Positions 1 to 8,100 of a stretch of 8,387 nt of DNA are shown in pieces. Positions within the stretch are counted from its first letter, which is position 1; each line of letters opens with the position of its first letter. The position numbers were made by a program, and so were the translations under genes. Location: positions 1-8,387 of the forward strand of contig JAVCCD010000256.1 in assembly GCA_030765665.1 (NCBI GenBank), given 5' to 3'. The notes under the pieces were generated by a model. That model was not told the origin of the DNA. It was given only the letters and a program-made list of their open reading frames with translations, and ran no database searches. This DNA is from Candidatus Tenebribacter mawsonii (GTDB taxonomy: Bacteria; Cloacimonadota; Cloacimonadia; Cloacimonadales; TCS61).

Positions 1-57
1 CTTACTCCAAGTTATACAACTAGTTGGGAACATATTCCGGTTGTAAAAGCAATATGA
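1..57 (+). CDS. 3' end of an unidentified upstream gene (partial)
   Basis: Frame 1 is open from the window edge to a TGA at 55-57 and reads 18 residues ending TSWEHIPVVKAI. The stop overlaps the ATG of dinB (54-56) in the ATGA arrangement typical of coupled genes in one operon, which is the main reason to treat it as coding. No family can be assigned from so short a tail. A second frame ending at TAA 44-46 and a third ending at TAG 21-23 are alternatives, so the choice of frame is an inference. Confidence 0.4.
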   Translation, partial: LTPSYTTSWEHIPVVKAI

Positions 58-1154
58 ATAAAACAAGAAAGATCATTCATGTGGATATGGACGCTTTTTT
101 TGCAGCAGTTTATATTCGAGATCATCCAGAAGTTAAAGGTAAACCTGTAATCTGCGGAGGACCTGCAAATAGCAGGGGTGTAGTTTCTACCTGCAATTAT
201 GAAGCCCGAAAGTTTGGTGTTCATTCCGCAATGCCTAGTTTTAAAGCCTACAAGTTATGCCCAAATGGTATTTTTGTAAAGCCAGAATTTGATGCAATTA
301 AAGAAGCATCTGAGATTGCAAAAGAGATTTTCTATGAATACTCAGATCTGGTTGAACCTGTATCAATTGATGAAGCATATATTGATGTGACTGAAAATAA
401 AAAAAGCATTGCATCTGCAACTCAGATTGCAATTGAGATAAGAAGAAAAATATTTTGTAAAACAAAACTCACAGCATCGGCAGGAGTTTCATATAATAAA
501 TTCCTGGCAAAAATTGCTTCTGACATGAATAAACCAGATGGGTTGATGGTCGTAACTCCCTTAAAGGCAAAACAAGTACTGGAAGAACTTCCTATTGGAA
601 AATTTCACGGAATTGGAATAAAGAGTGAAGGAAAAATGAACCTGCTGGGTATAAGAAATGGAAGAGATCTGAAGGAACGGACATTGAAAGAATTGATGAA
701 ACACTTTGGAAAGGCTGGAAGCTATTATTATAATATTGTTAGAGGAATTGATAATAGGGAGGTGACTACAAAAAGAATTAGAAAATCTCTTGGACATGAG
801 CGCACCTTCGCAAAGGATATAAGTGATGTAAGTAAAATGGTGGAAATTCTGTTCAAGCTCGCAGAAAAGATTAGCAAACAGATACAGGAAAGAAAATTTA
901 AGGCAAAAACTTTGACACTGAAAATTAAGTATGCAAATTTTGATGTAGTAAGTAGAAGCAAAACACTTGATATTCCATTTGATCAGGATAGAGTTATCAA
1001 TCATTTAGGGAAAAAAATGCTTCTTGAAACTTTAGGACCAAAATGTAAGATTAGGCTTTTAGGTTTGAGTGTATCTAACCTGGTTTGGGAAAATGATAAA
1101 AAGGATAAACAAGAACTGTTTTCGTTTTTTAAATCTGAGATGCCGGTAATATGA
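54..1154 (+). CDS. dinB: DNA polymerase IV (Y-family translesion polymerase DinB)
   Basis: This 366-residue protein has the length and motif order of bacterial Pol IV, an error-prone polymerase that extends past template lesions and mismatched ends. The palm begins with HVDMDAFF, giving metal-binding D11 and the likely steric-gate F16; ARKFGV (51-56) is the conserved finger segment; SIDEAYIDVT supplies D106 and E107; SAGVSYNKFLAKIASDMNKPDG follows, then a helix-hairpin-helix-like GIGIKSEGKM in the thumb, and KSLGHERTF opens the little-finger domain. The C-terminal QELFSFF (from Q353) resembles a beta-clamp binding peptide. The ATG at 54 was chosen because it starts three residues longer than E. 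coli DinB; a TTG at 24 would add ten residues without family support. No Shine-Dalgarno is visible, consistent with coupling to the upstream gene. Y20 stands where most relatives have Glu. Family identification is near certain. Confidence 0.96.
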   Translation: MNKTRKIIHVDMDAFFAAVYIRDHPEVKGKPVICGGPANSRGVVSTCNYEARKFGVHSAMPSFKAYKLCPNGIFVKPEFDAIKEASEIAKEIFYEYSDLVEPVSIDEAYIDVTENKKSIASATQIAIEIRRKIFCKTKLTASAGVSYNKFLAKIASDMNKPDGLMVVTPLKAKQVLEELPIGKFHGIGIKSEGKMNLLGIRNGRDLKERTLKELMKHFGKAGSYYYNIVRGIDNREVTTKRIRKSLGHERTFAKDISDVSKMVEILFKLAEKISKQIQERKFKAKTLTLKIKYANFDVVSRSKTLDIPFDQDRVINHLGKKMLLETLGPKCKIRLLGLSVSNLVWENDKKDKQELFSFFKSEMPVI

Positions 1155-1156
1155 TT

Positions 1157-1280
1157 TTAGCTCAAAGCTCTACTTTCATGTAACAGGCAAGAGTGTCTAT
1201 TTTACAAGTAACTTGAAACTCCGATTTCGAGTATGAAAAGTACAAGATTGGAATCTTGTTTTACCCTTAGCTCAAAGCTC
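1157..1280 (+). repeat. 14-base direct repeat pair enclosing a hairpin-rich segment
   Basis: TTAGCTCAAAGCTC occurs exactly at 1157-1170 and again at 1267-1280, 110 bases apart. Each copy is itself about 1.7 units of the heptamer AGCTCAA. The enclosed segment holds an 8-pair stem, ACTTGAAA (1211-1218) with TTTCGAGT (1225-1232), including one G-T pair. TACTTTCAT (1171-1179) can pair with ATGAAAAGTA (1233-1242) with one bulged A. It lies wholly between dinB and the SRAP gene with no open frame of note. It may be a small dispersed intergenic repeat or a structured 3' untranslated region; the function is unknown. Confidence 0.6.
1242..1262 (+). terminator. likely intrinsic terminator after dinB
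   Basis: ACAAGAT (1242-1248) pairs with ATCTTGT (1253-1259) around a TGGA loop, and TTTT (1259-1262) follows. An AAAA run lies just upstream (1236-1239), so it could also work on the opposite strand. The stem is AT-rich and modest. Its place about 90 bases after the dinB stop and ahead of a new promoter supports a termination role. Confidence 0.5.
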
Positions 1281-1284
1281 CGTG

Positions 1285-1327
1285 TTTGCGAATAATATGA
1301 TTAAGATTACGATTCATTGTTCGTAAA
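1285..1327 (+). promoter_or_regulatory. 12-base imperfect inverted repeat upstream of the SRAP gene
   Basis: TTTGCGAATAAT (1285-1296) and ATTGTTCGTAAA (1316-1327) are reverse complements at 10 of 12 positions. The two differences form G-U pairs in RNA, so an unbroken 12-pair stem is possible. The 19-base centre contains GATT three times at six-base spacing. The right arm covers the proposed -35 region, so the element could be an operator or an RNA hairpin. The CGAAT and GTTCG half sites recall the Gram-positive LexA half site, but their spacing is much too wide for a standard LexA box. Confidence 0.35.
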
Positions 1328-1346
1328 TTGAGATTGCTGATATAAT
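1317..1346 (+). promoter_or_regulatory. putative promoter of the SRAP gene
   Basis: A perfect TATAAT at 1341-1346 lies 18 bases after TTGTTC (1317-1322). Transcription would start near 1353, giving a leader of about 37 bases with GGAGG at 1381-1385 ahead of the ATG. The position just after the dinB terminator fits independent transcription. In an AT-rich spacer such matches also arise by chance. Confidence 0.45.
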
Positions 1347-1350
1347 TATT

Positions 1351-1367
1351 TTGATAAAACTTATCAA
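1351..1367. promoter_or_regulatory. candidate operator, TTGATAA palindrome
   Basis: TTGATAA (1351-1357) and TTATCAA (1361-1367) form a perfect 7-base inverted repeat with a 3-base centre. It begins four bases after the TATAAT and covers the expected transcription start, a classic place for a repressor site. The cognate regulator is not identifiable here. No second copy was seen upstream of dinB or of the membrane-protein operon, so a shared damage regulon is not shown. Confidence 0.35.
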
Positions 1368-1389
1368 CCAGAAATGAGCTGGAGGATCA

Positions 1390-2043
1390 ATGTGTGGTAG
1401 ACTTGCACTTTATAGTAGTTTTCAAGCAATAAAAGATTATGCTGATCTTTTAAATGATAATAATGAAATAGAAGCGAATTATAATGTTGCTCCCGGGCAG
1501 GAAATTCCAATTCTAATTAATAATAATCAGCAAAACGTTCTGAGATTATGTAAATGGGGGTTAATTCCTTTTTGGGCGAAAGATGAGAATATAGGTAATA
1601 AGCTTATAAACACACGAAGTGAAACAATTGCTGAGAAACCAAGTTTCAAGTATGCTTTTCAGCGGAGACGTTGTCTCATCCCTGCAAATGGATTTTACGA
1701 ATGGAAAAAAGAGAATAAACAACCCTATTATATTACATTACAAAATAGGGAATTATTCTCATTCGCAGGGATTTGGGAGATCTGGAAATCTCCCGCTGGA
1801 AAGCAAATAATATCATGCTCGATAATTACATCCTCACCCAACGAAAAGCTAAGAAATATTCATCATCGTATGCCGGTTATATTAAAAAAGGAACAAGAGA
1901 AGAACTGGTTATTATTAGATGATCAAACACTTTTGCTAAAACTTCTGATATCTTATCCTAAAGAGGAAACGCTTTTTCATCCAGTTTCATTAGAAGTTAA
2001 TTCAGCAAAAAATAATTATCCTGAATTGATCAAAGCAATCTAA
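1390..2043 (+). CDS. yedK: SRAP-family abasic-site shield protein (YedK/HMCES type)
   Basis: The 217-residue protein carries the complete SRAP signature. After Met removal Cys2 of MCGR becomes the N-terminal nucleophile that, in YedK and HMCES, forms a thiazolidine crosslink with an abasic site in single-stranded DNA, protecting it from strand cleavage. Other hallmarks are NYNVAPG (30-36), WGLIPFWAKD (56-65), NTRSET (74-79), the NGFYEW block with E104, and IHHRMP with H158 as the likely catalytic His. Length and order match the bacterial family. Translation starts at ATG 1390, with GGAGG (1381-1385) four bases upstream; any other start would bury Cys2. The gene appears to have its own promoter. 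Despite the family name 'SOS response-associated peptidase', its DNA-protein crosslinking role is better established than a peptidase role on other proteins. Family call is near certain; one-to-one orthology with E. coli yedK is assumed. Confidence 0.95.
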   Translation: MCGRLALYSSFQAIKDYADLLNDNNEIEANYNVAPGQEIPILINNNQQNVLRLCKWGLIPFWAKDENIGNKLINTRSETIAEKPSFKYAFQRRRCLIPANGFYEWKKENKQPYYITLQNRELFSFAGIWEIWKSPAGKQIISCSIITSSPNEKLRNIHHRMPVILKKEQEKNWLLLDDQTLLLKLLISYPKEETLFHPVSLEVNSAKNNYPELIKAI

Positions 2044-2044
2044 T

Positions 2045-2064
2045 TTATTAAATTTCTTTAATAA
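2045..2064 (+). terminator. weak AT-only hairpin after the SRAP gene
   Basis: TTATTAAA (2045-2052) and TTTAATAA (2057-2064) are perfect reverse complements around a 4-base loop, starting two bases after the TAA stop. There is no G-C pair and no clean T-tract afterwards, so it is at best a weak terminator. Such palindromes are expected by chance in AT-rich DNA. Confidence 0.2.
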
Positions 2065-2073
2065 TAAAACAAC

Positions 2074-2103
2074 TTGCTTAATTAAAATCAAAAAATATCT
2101 TTG
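2074..2103 (+). promoter_or_regulatory. putative Bacteroidota-type promoter of the membrane protein-addBA operon
   Basis: TTG (2074-2076), a 19-base spacer and TATCTTTG (2096-2103) match the Bacteroidota housekeeping promoter pattern TTG / TAnnTTTG. Transcription would begin around 2110, leaving a short leader with AAGGAA at 2119-2124 before the ATG at 2131. This is the only spacer in the window in front of three tightly packed genes, so a promoter is expected here. The match is a short motif and is not proof. Confidence 0.45.
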
Positions 2104-2130
2104 CGAAAGAAATAGTTTAAGGAACAGAGT

Positions 2131-2424
2131 ATGAATTTTCTAGAAAAGCTACTAAAAAAAGTGTTAGATAAAAACCTACTTCTCTATAATCTTTTAGTAA
2201 CACTTATCACCCTCCTCATTTTCTTTGGGATATTTTTCTTGGGAAGTTTATTGATTTTAGCAATTGGTTATTATATTGCATATTCGGCAAATACAGATTC
2301 AACTTCACTCGGCGCTATTTTGCTCACGATCATCATTCCCCTTGTTATTGGTATCTTAGATTTTGTGTTATGCCTTTTCATCCTTATTGTAAACTTAAAA
2401 TTTAAAAGCCCAATAGAAAAATGA
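2131..2424 (+). CDS. small two-helix membrane protein of unknown function
   Basis: I do not recognise a family. The 97-residue protein has a Lys-rich amphipathic start (KLLKKVLDK), a long hydrophobic stretch at about 21-51, a short polar loop (NTDSTS, 54-59), a second hydrophobic stretch at about 60-89, and a short basic tail (KFKSPIEK). By the positive-inside rule both ends should be cytoplasmic. There is no signal-peptide cleavage site and no obvious catalytic residue. Translation starts at ATG 2131, six bases after AAGGAA. Its TGA overlaps the addB ATG by ATGA, so the nuclease subunit is probably translated by coupling to it. It could be a membrane tether, an unrelated passenger, or a guard or toxin-like partner of AddAB; size and topology also resemble holins, but nothing else is phage-like. 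The coding call rests on length, ribosome site and coupling. Confidence 0.75.
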   Translation: MNFLEKLLKKVLDKNLLLYNLLVTLITLLIFFGIFFLGSLLILAIGYYIAYSANTDSTSLGAILLTIIIPLVIGILDFVLCLFILIVNLKFKSPIEK

Positions 2425-5141
2425 ATATCAAACACATTCCACTCAATCAAAACATTCTACAAACTGCACTGAATGAAATCAACAGCGAGAAATGTTTGCT
2501 GCTCTTCCCCACTCGTAAAAGTAAACGAGAAGCACAGAAATTATATCAACCTAAGTGGGATTTTAGTGAACATCAGTTCCTTACAATGGATGAATGGAAA
2601 AAATCCCTATTTATCTCTGATAAACCAATTTTGAAAGAAGAAAAACGTACTCTAGCTCTGTTTCAATCTCTGTCAGCTGAATCAAAAGATTTCTTCAAAA
2701 TTAAAGCTTATCATCAATCAATTGAGTTTGCTTATAAATTCTTTGGATTTTGGGAAGAGATGCAAGAAGAACTTATATCGAATGATTCAATAACTGAAGT
2801 ACTATCTGCCAAACAAACTTCCGGTGATTGGCAATTGAACAGCTTTGAACATCTTCTTCAGATCAAATACAATTATCAGAAGCATCTTAATAAAATAAAT
2901 TTCACTGACACAATTGTTATAAGAAACAGAGAAAGTTATTGTGAATCTAATTTCAATAAAATAATTGTTGTTAATCAGTTTTATTTCACAAATTTCGAAA
3001 AAAAGCTTCTTATGAAATTTAAGGATGAAGTCATAATTATTTCACAGATCCCTGATGTGTGTTTTGTTGAAGAAGATCTTAAAATATCACCTGATTTCAA
3101 TGCAAATCACATAAAACCATTTTTTACCAATAAATTGCGGATGTATACTTCTTTCGATCAATCACAGATGATCGCTCAGATGACCACTGCATTAGCTACA
3201 ACAGAAAAGTCTACAATCATAGATTTTCAATTTGAAAGACAACCTTATGCTCACTTACTTTCCAATGAGTTTTTCTCAAAATCAACTTCTCTGAATTTTC
3301 CTAGTACAAGATTTTTTCATTTCTTTCAGGTAATTTCTGAAATGCTCAATTCAATAATCTGGGAAGGACAGCCATTTCTAATTTCTATGCAGTCAATTTT
3401 AGCATTGGTTTCAAATGATGATCTGCTGAGATACTTTATTAAAGATATTTCTGAACGGGAATCGATTCGTTCTTACATTTTCAAACTAATTGATAACGAT
3501 TTCAAATATCTTGATCTTGAGTTTATCCAACAAAATAAATCAGAATTCATACCACTGTTTGAACATGTCTTCAAACTACTTAAGAATTTCCGAAAACTAT
3601 CAACAATAAAAAATTTGATAGACTATATTGATGAAAATCTTGATTTGGAATACTTGCTTGCTGATTTGCAAAACACGACTGATGTAGCAGAAGTTTTCTA
3701 TGAGTCTCTGGCTGATTTTAAGTCTATAGAAGAAATTGAATTAATAGGAAATTGGAAAGATATTTTCCCAACAAAACTTGCTGAAAATCTTCTCAAACTT
3801 TTTCTGGATTATCTTAAGTCAAAAAAGCTTAAACTTGAAACATCTACATCACCAACTTGTTTTGAGATTACCACCTTACAAGACACAAGAAATCTAGAAT
3901 TTCAAAATCTGTATATTCTGAATGTGGTGGAAGGAGTGCTTCCCGACCGCAAGCACACTCAATTCCTGCTTTCGGAAAATCAGCGTAAAGAACTTGGATT
4001 GAAAACTTATGAGGATATTATACTCCGAGATAAATTTTATTTCTATCGACTGCTCTGTAGTTGCCAAAATGTAGCTGCTTTTACTCGTAATAATTTGGAA
4101 GAAAACATCGAAATCAGTTCATTTTTAGAGGAATTGAAATTGCATGATATGCTTGAAGAAGTTGATGCAGTTGATTTTTCTAATCTTCAAAAACAAATTT
4201 TCAACAATCTGCTTAAATCGAATCACTTAGAAATTCCAAACAAACAAAATCTTCCTGAAAACTTCTTCTATTTTCAATATGATAAGAATGCATTCCCTGA
4301 CAATAAATTAAGCTTGAGTTTTTATAAATGGGAAAAACTTAAGAACAATGCTTTTGAGTATTATCTGGAATTTATTGTAGACCTATGTAAACATGTAACA
4401 GAGATCGGTAATGATTTCAGCAGCAGACTTATAGGAACAATTTCACATGAGATCATCACTCTGGTTTGGAAGCGCTTGATCGATGTTTATCATTCCAATG
4501 AATTTAAGCATAATTTTGTTCACAACACCAAACTCTATGTTGAGCAATCAATCGAGCATTATCTCAAATATAATCGTGATTTTCGATACATCTCCCCTCA
4601 TAATTTTTCCGATAATTATTTCCAGAAGATCTTTTTACCCGTCCTTACTGAAGGTATTGAAAATTTCTTTTATAGATTGCACAATGACCTACATCTCTCA
4701 AATAAAGATATTAAAGTCTTTCCTGAAACAGAAAAAAGTATGGAAAAGAAATTTACAGATATCAATGACTTGGAAATCTATTTGAAAGGTCGTCCCGATC
4801 TGCGAATACATGCTGACGATCATAAATTCATCTTTGATTTCAAAACCGGAAACAGTGATTATGCAAAACTGAAACGCTACAATCAGCAACTGCAGTTTTA
4901 CGAAAATATCTCTTACTTGATAGATCTTCCTGTAATTGTTGATAAACTCCATTCATATCTTTTCTTTGTGGAGCAGAAAGACCTGAAACGTCTTTCAAAA
5001 CGAACCGAATTGAAGGACAAAATTATTGAAGGAATTGAGCTGATAGTGATAGATGGTTTTGGTTTAGCTGAGAAAGAAGACAAATACGAAGACATTGATG
5101 TTACTCGCCGGAATCTGCTTTCAAAAAGAGAGGTGAACTAA
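2421..5141 (+). CDS. addB: AddB-like subunit of a helicase-nuclease, with PD-(D/E)XK nuclease domain
   Basis: This 906-residue protein matches the AddB/RexB class: a UvrD-like scaffold that has lost ATPase motifs, fused to a RecB-family nuclease. Near the N-terminus LLLFPTRKSKREA (26-38) replaces the Walker A region, with no GxGKT. TTLQDTRNLEFQNLYILNVVEG (484-505) followed by LPDR corresponds to the motif V region, and LLSENQRKELG follows as in AddB. The nuclease has GTISHE (H676), GRPD (D793), FDFK (D806 and K808) and QLQFY (Q823, Y827), so it looks catalytically intact. In AddB this domain cleaves one strand of a broken duplex during end resection. The iron-sulphur cysteines usual in AddB are missing: Asn occupies the first Cys site (KNNAFEYYL) and no Cys follows D793. 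It overlaps the membrane-protein gene by four bases and addA by one. It is somewhat shorter than typical AddB. Orthology to addB is likely, but a divergent relative is possible. Confidence 0.82.
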   Translation: MNIKHIPLNQNILQTALNEINSEKCLLLFPTRKSKREAQKLYQPKWDFSEHQFLTMDEWKKSLFISDKPILKEEKRTLALFQSLSAESKDFFKIKAYHQSIEFAYKFFGFWEEMQEELISNDSITEVLSAKQTSGDWQLNSFEHLLQIKYNYQKHLNKINFTDTIVIRNRESYCESNFNKIIVVNQFYFTNFEKKLLMKFKDEVIIISQIPDVCFVEEDLKISPDFNANHIKPFFTNKLRMYTSFDQSQMIAQMTTALATTEKSTIIDFQFERQPYAHLLSNEFFSKSTSLNFPSTRFFHFFQVISEMLNSIIWEGQPFLISMQSILALVSNDDLLRYFIKDISERESIRSYIFKLIDNDFKYLDLEFIQQNKSEFIPLFEHVFKLLKNFRKLSTIKNLIDYIDENLDLEYLLADLQNTTDVAEVFYESLADFKSIEEIELIGNWKDIFPTKLAENLLKLFLDYLKSKKLKLETSTSPTCFEITTLQDTRNLEFQNLYILNVVEGVLPDRKHTQFLLSENQRKELGLKTYEDIILRDKFYFYRLLCSCQNVAAFTRNNLEENIEISSFLEELKLHDMLEEVDAVDFSNLQKQIFNNLLKSNHLEIPNKQNLPENFFYFQYDKNAFPDNKLSLSFYKWEKLKNNAFEYYLEFIVDLCKHVTEIGNDFSSRLIGTISHEIITLVWKRLIDVYHSNEFKHNFVHNTKLYVEQSIEHYLKYNRDFRYISPHNFSDNYFQKIFLPVLTEGIENFFYRLHNDLHLSNKDIKVFPETEKSMEKKFTDINDLEIYLKGRPDLRIHADDHKFIFDFKTGNSDYAKLKRYNQQLQFYENISYLIDLPVIVDKLHSYLFFVEQKDLKRLSKRTELKDKIIEGIELIVIDGFGLAEKEDKYEDIDVTRRNLLSKREVN

Positions 5142-8100
5142 TGAGTCCTCTTGTAATTCGAGCCAGCGCTGGAACCGGAAAAACCTATCGTCTCTCTTTA
5201 GAATTCATAAACCTCTTGCTTAAACATCGCATCCATTTTGATGAAATTCTGGTTATTACATTCACCAAAAAAGCTACAGCAGAAATCAGGGAACGCATTT
5301 TTCTACAATTGCATGAAATTGTAAATGGTACTAATGCAGGAATAGAATTAAAGCAAACCATTCAAGAAAATATTAATCCTAAAATTCAATTCAATGCTGA
5401 AGAGATGGTTTTCCTGCAAAATACTTATCAGAAGATGATTACGAATAAATCAGCGGTGAAGATCAGCACAATAGATTCTTTTGTAAACACGATTTTCAGC
5501 GGAATCATTGCACCCTTCCACAACATTACGGAATTTCAAATCGATAACAAAATCAATTCTGAAATTCTTCCAGAAATTTATGAGAGAATTTTAAAGGATG
5601 AGAATTTAACCAACTATGAAAATATATTTTTACAAGCTAAACGAAGAAATCTGGATCAATTCAAAGAATTAATTTTGGGCATAATAGAAAACCGTTGGTT
5701 ATTTGAATTTGTTGATCTTTCAAATTTGGATGAACAAACATTGAAAATCCAAAAAGAAGCAGCTTTCCAAAAGTATGAAATAGAAGTAGAAAATTTCCTG
5801 GATTTACTGCAAATTGAGATTGATAAAAAAGGTGAATCAATTATTTCTCTATTACAGAAAAACTTTGTTGAGATTATGTCTACACACCTTAATATCTCAG
5901 TTTTGAATGTAACTGATTTCTCAGAAAGAATGTTTTCAATTCTTACAAATAAAAATTTTCTGGATGAGAATTTTAAGTTAATGCTTGATGATAAGAATTT
6001 ATGGAATGGAACTAAATTGCGCAATAAAGAATTAAAAGAACTTTTTGCAAGTTTACAGAATTCTTTAGCTAATTTTCTGTATTTTGACAAAGCACTGATC
6101 GAGCAGTTAAATATCATTTCTTTAGCTTCTGATATACTGCAGACTTACGATAAGATTAAATTCCGCAACAAGATTTTCACGCATTCCGATATTAGCTATT
6201 ATACCTTCCGCTTTCTGTACGATCCACAACTTTCTATTGTCGATAAAGAAAATGTTCTGAATGTTTTCTATGAGCAGCTTTCCTACAACACACGTTTTAT
6301 TTTGATCGATGAATTTCAGGATACCAGTATTTTGCAATGGAATATTTTTAAACCAATGTTAAAAGAAATCACCAGCGGGATTGGGCAAAAAGATTATGGA
6401 AATGTGATTGTTGTTGGAGATGAAAAACAAGCAATCTACGGTTGGCGAGGTGGTGAGCGCAAACTACTCACAGATTTCGAATCTATCTTAAATGAACCAG
6501 TGGAATATGATACACTTTCTACTTCCTATCGCAGTAAACCAATTTTGATGAATTGGCTGAATAAGTTATTTAAATCTGAATTTCTAAATATCGTGGAAGA
6601 TTGGGAATATATAGAAATCGATTGTGCTAAAACTGAAGGTGGATTCGTTCAGATCGACTTTCAAAATTGTATTGAAGATGATAGAAAGCTTGAAAAAGCA
6701 GAAGTTTACCAGAAATTCGTTCAGAAAAACATAATTTCTAATTTAGATTCTAGATTGATCATTCCAGCTGATTCTGCTATAATCATGAGAACTAATAAAG
6801 AACTTGGTATTATGGCTCAGGTTCTGGACGAAGCAGGCATTGATTATACACTGGAAATGTCAGGTTCTCTTTTCAATCATAAAGCTATCAAGCCGATCCT
6901 CTTTATTCTCAAATTCTTAGTCTATGAAGACTTCATGGAACTGATTAAATTTTTGCGATCTGATCTAGTTCTGATGTCTCCAACTGATTTGAAATTTGTA
7001 ATCGACAGATATAAAAATTCTGCAAATTTAGATGTTTTTCTGCGAAAATCTGATCTTCATCCATATTTGAATGTTTTGTATAAGTTGAAGCATCACTCAG
7101 ATTCTATTTTGAGTTTGATCAAATTAGTCCTGGAGGAATTCGGATTCTCTAAAGTTTTTTCATCTGAAATTGAATTGAAGAATCTGCTGAGATTTCTGGA
7201 AGTTACAGCAGAATTTGAACGCTCCAACCATGAATATACATCCAATGTATCTGGATTTTTGCAGTATTGCAAATTGATAGAAGAGAAGGATGAATACTCC
7301 CAGATCGGTCAATCGGTAAGTGGTTCTATAAAACTGCTTACAATACACAAATCTAAAGGATTACAATTTGAAACTGTTTTTGCAGTTTTTGATGTTACTG
7401 CAAAAAGTGGTGGAAATAATTCGGGATTAAAATTGTATTATAAATTTGCTGATAATTTTAACAGTTTTGATGATTTTGCTTTTACCTATAATTTTAATAG
7501 AATTATGCAGAAATCGCAAAAAAGTAAGTTAATTGAATTTGTGAATAATCGTGATTCCGGTGATGAACTGAATAATATTTATGTTGCTCTCACTCGTGCA
7601 AAAAACAATCTCTTTATCTATCTGCATTATAATAAAAAGGGTAATTTACAAAAATTAATTAAAGACACAACAAATGATTCAACAATATTGAAGCAAGTAA
7701 CAAATACTATATATAGGGAATTCAAAAATAATTTGCAGGAACGCTCTCAGGTTCATCATCAGATGCGGTTTGGTAAACTATCTACAGAACTAATTACAAT
7801 GGATGATAAAATTCACCAAAAGCTTGAGTTACCTGATTATTTCAAAATTTTTAAACCCGATAACATCATAAAAAAAGACATTACCAATTTGTATCAACTT
7901 AAAACTGAGTTTCTGCAAAATCAAAGCCTTTTAATTGGTAATATCGCACATGAATTCCTTAGTCATATAAGTTATAATGAAGAAAATGAAATAGACATAG
8001 CTTATAAAAAAACCATTGCTAAATATGGTAGCCTTTTGCATCGAGATGAGTTGGATGAAATTCTAAAAAAAGTTCGAATTTTTATAAATGATAATGCAGA

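Noticed and set aside
13..26. TATACA followed by the perfect palindrome CAACTAGTTG as a promoter and operator for dinB
   Set aside because: The stretch probably lies inside the upstream gene, whose stop overlaps the dinB start; a 10-base palindrome in AT-rich DNA is weak evidence and it shares no consensus with the SRAP operator candidate.
24..53. TTG start giving DinB ten extra N-terminal residues
   Set aside because: No ribosome site, no family support, and the ATG at 54 places the catalytic Asp where Pol IV has it.
561..1004. Long reverse-strand open frame (147 codons) within dinB
   Set aside because: Lies antisense to a strongly conserved gene with low-complexity, Phe/Ser/Ile-rich translation and no recognisable motif; a shadow frame.
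1157..1280. CRISPR array or insertion sequence from the 14-base direct repeats
   Set aside because: Only two copies 110 bases apart, the repeat is too short for CRISPR, and there is no transposase or matching terminal inverted repeat.
1285..1327. LexA box from CGAAT and GTTCG
   Set aside because: The half sites are about 27 bases apart instead of the four bases of the Gram-positive LexA box, so a standard site is excluded.
2131..2424. Phage holin
   Set aside because: Size and two-helix topology fit, but there is no endolysin or other phage gene, and the neighbours are host-type repair genes.
5656..6117. Reverse-strand open frame (153 codons) within addA
   Set aside because: Antisense to the helicase gene, Ser/Lys/Phe-rich, no motif or ribosome site; a shadow of AT-rich coding sequence.
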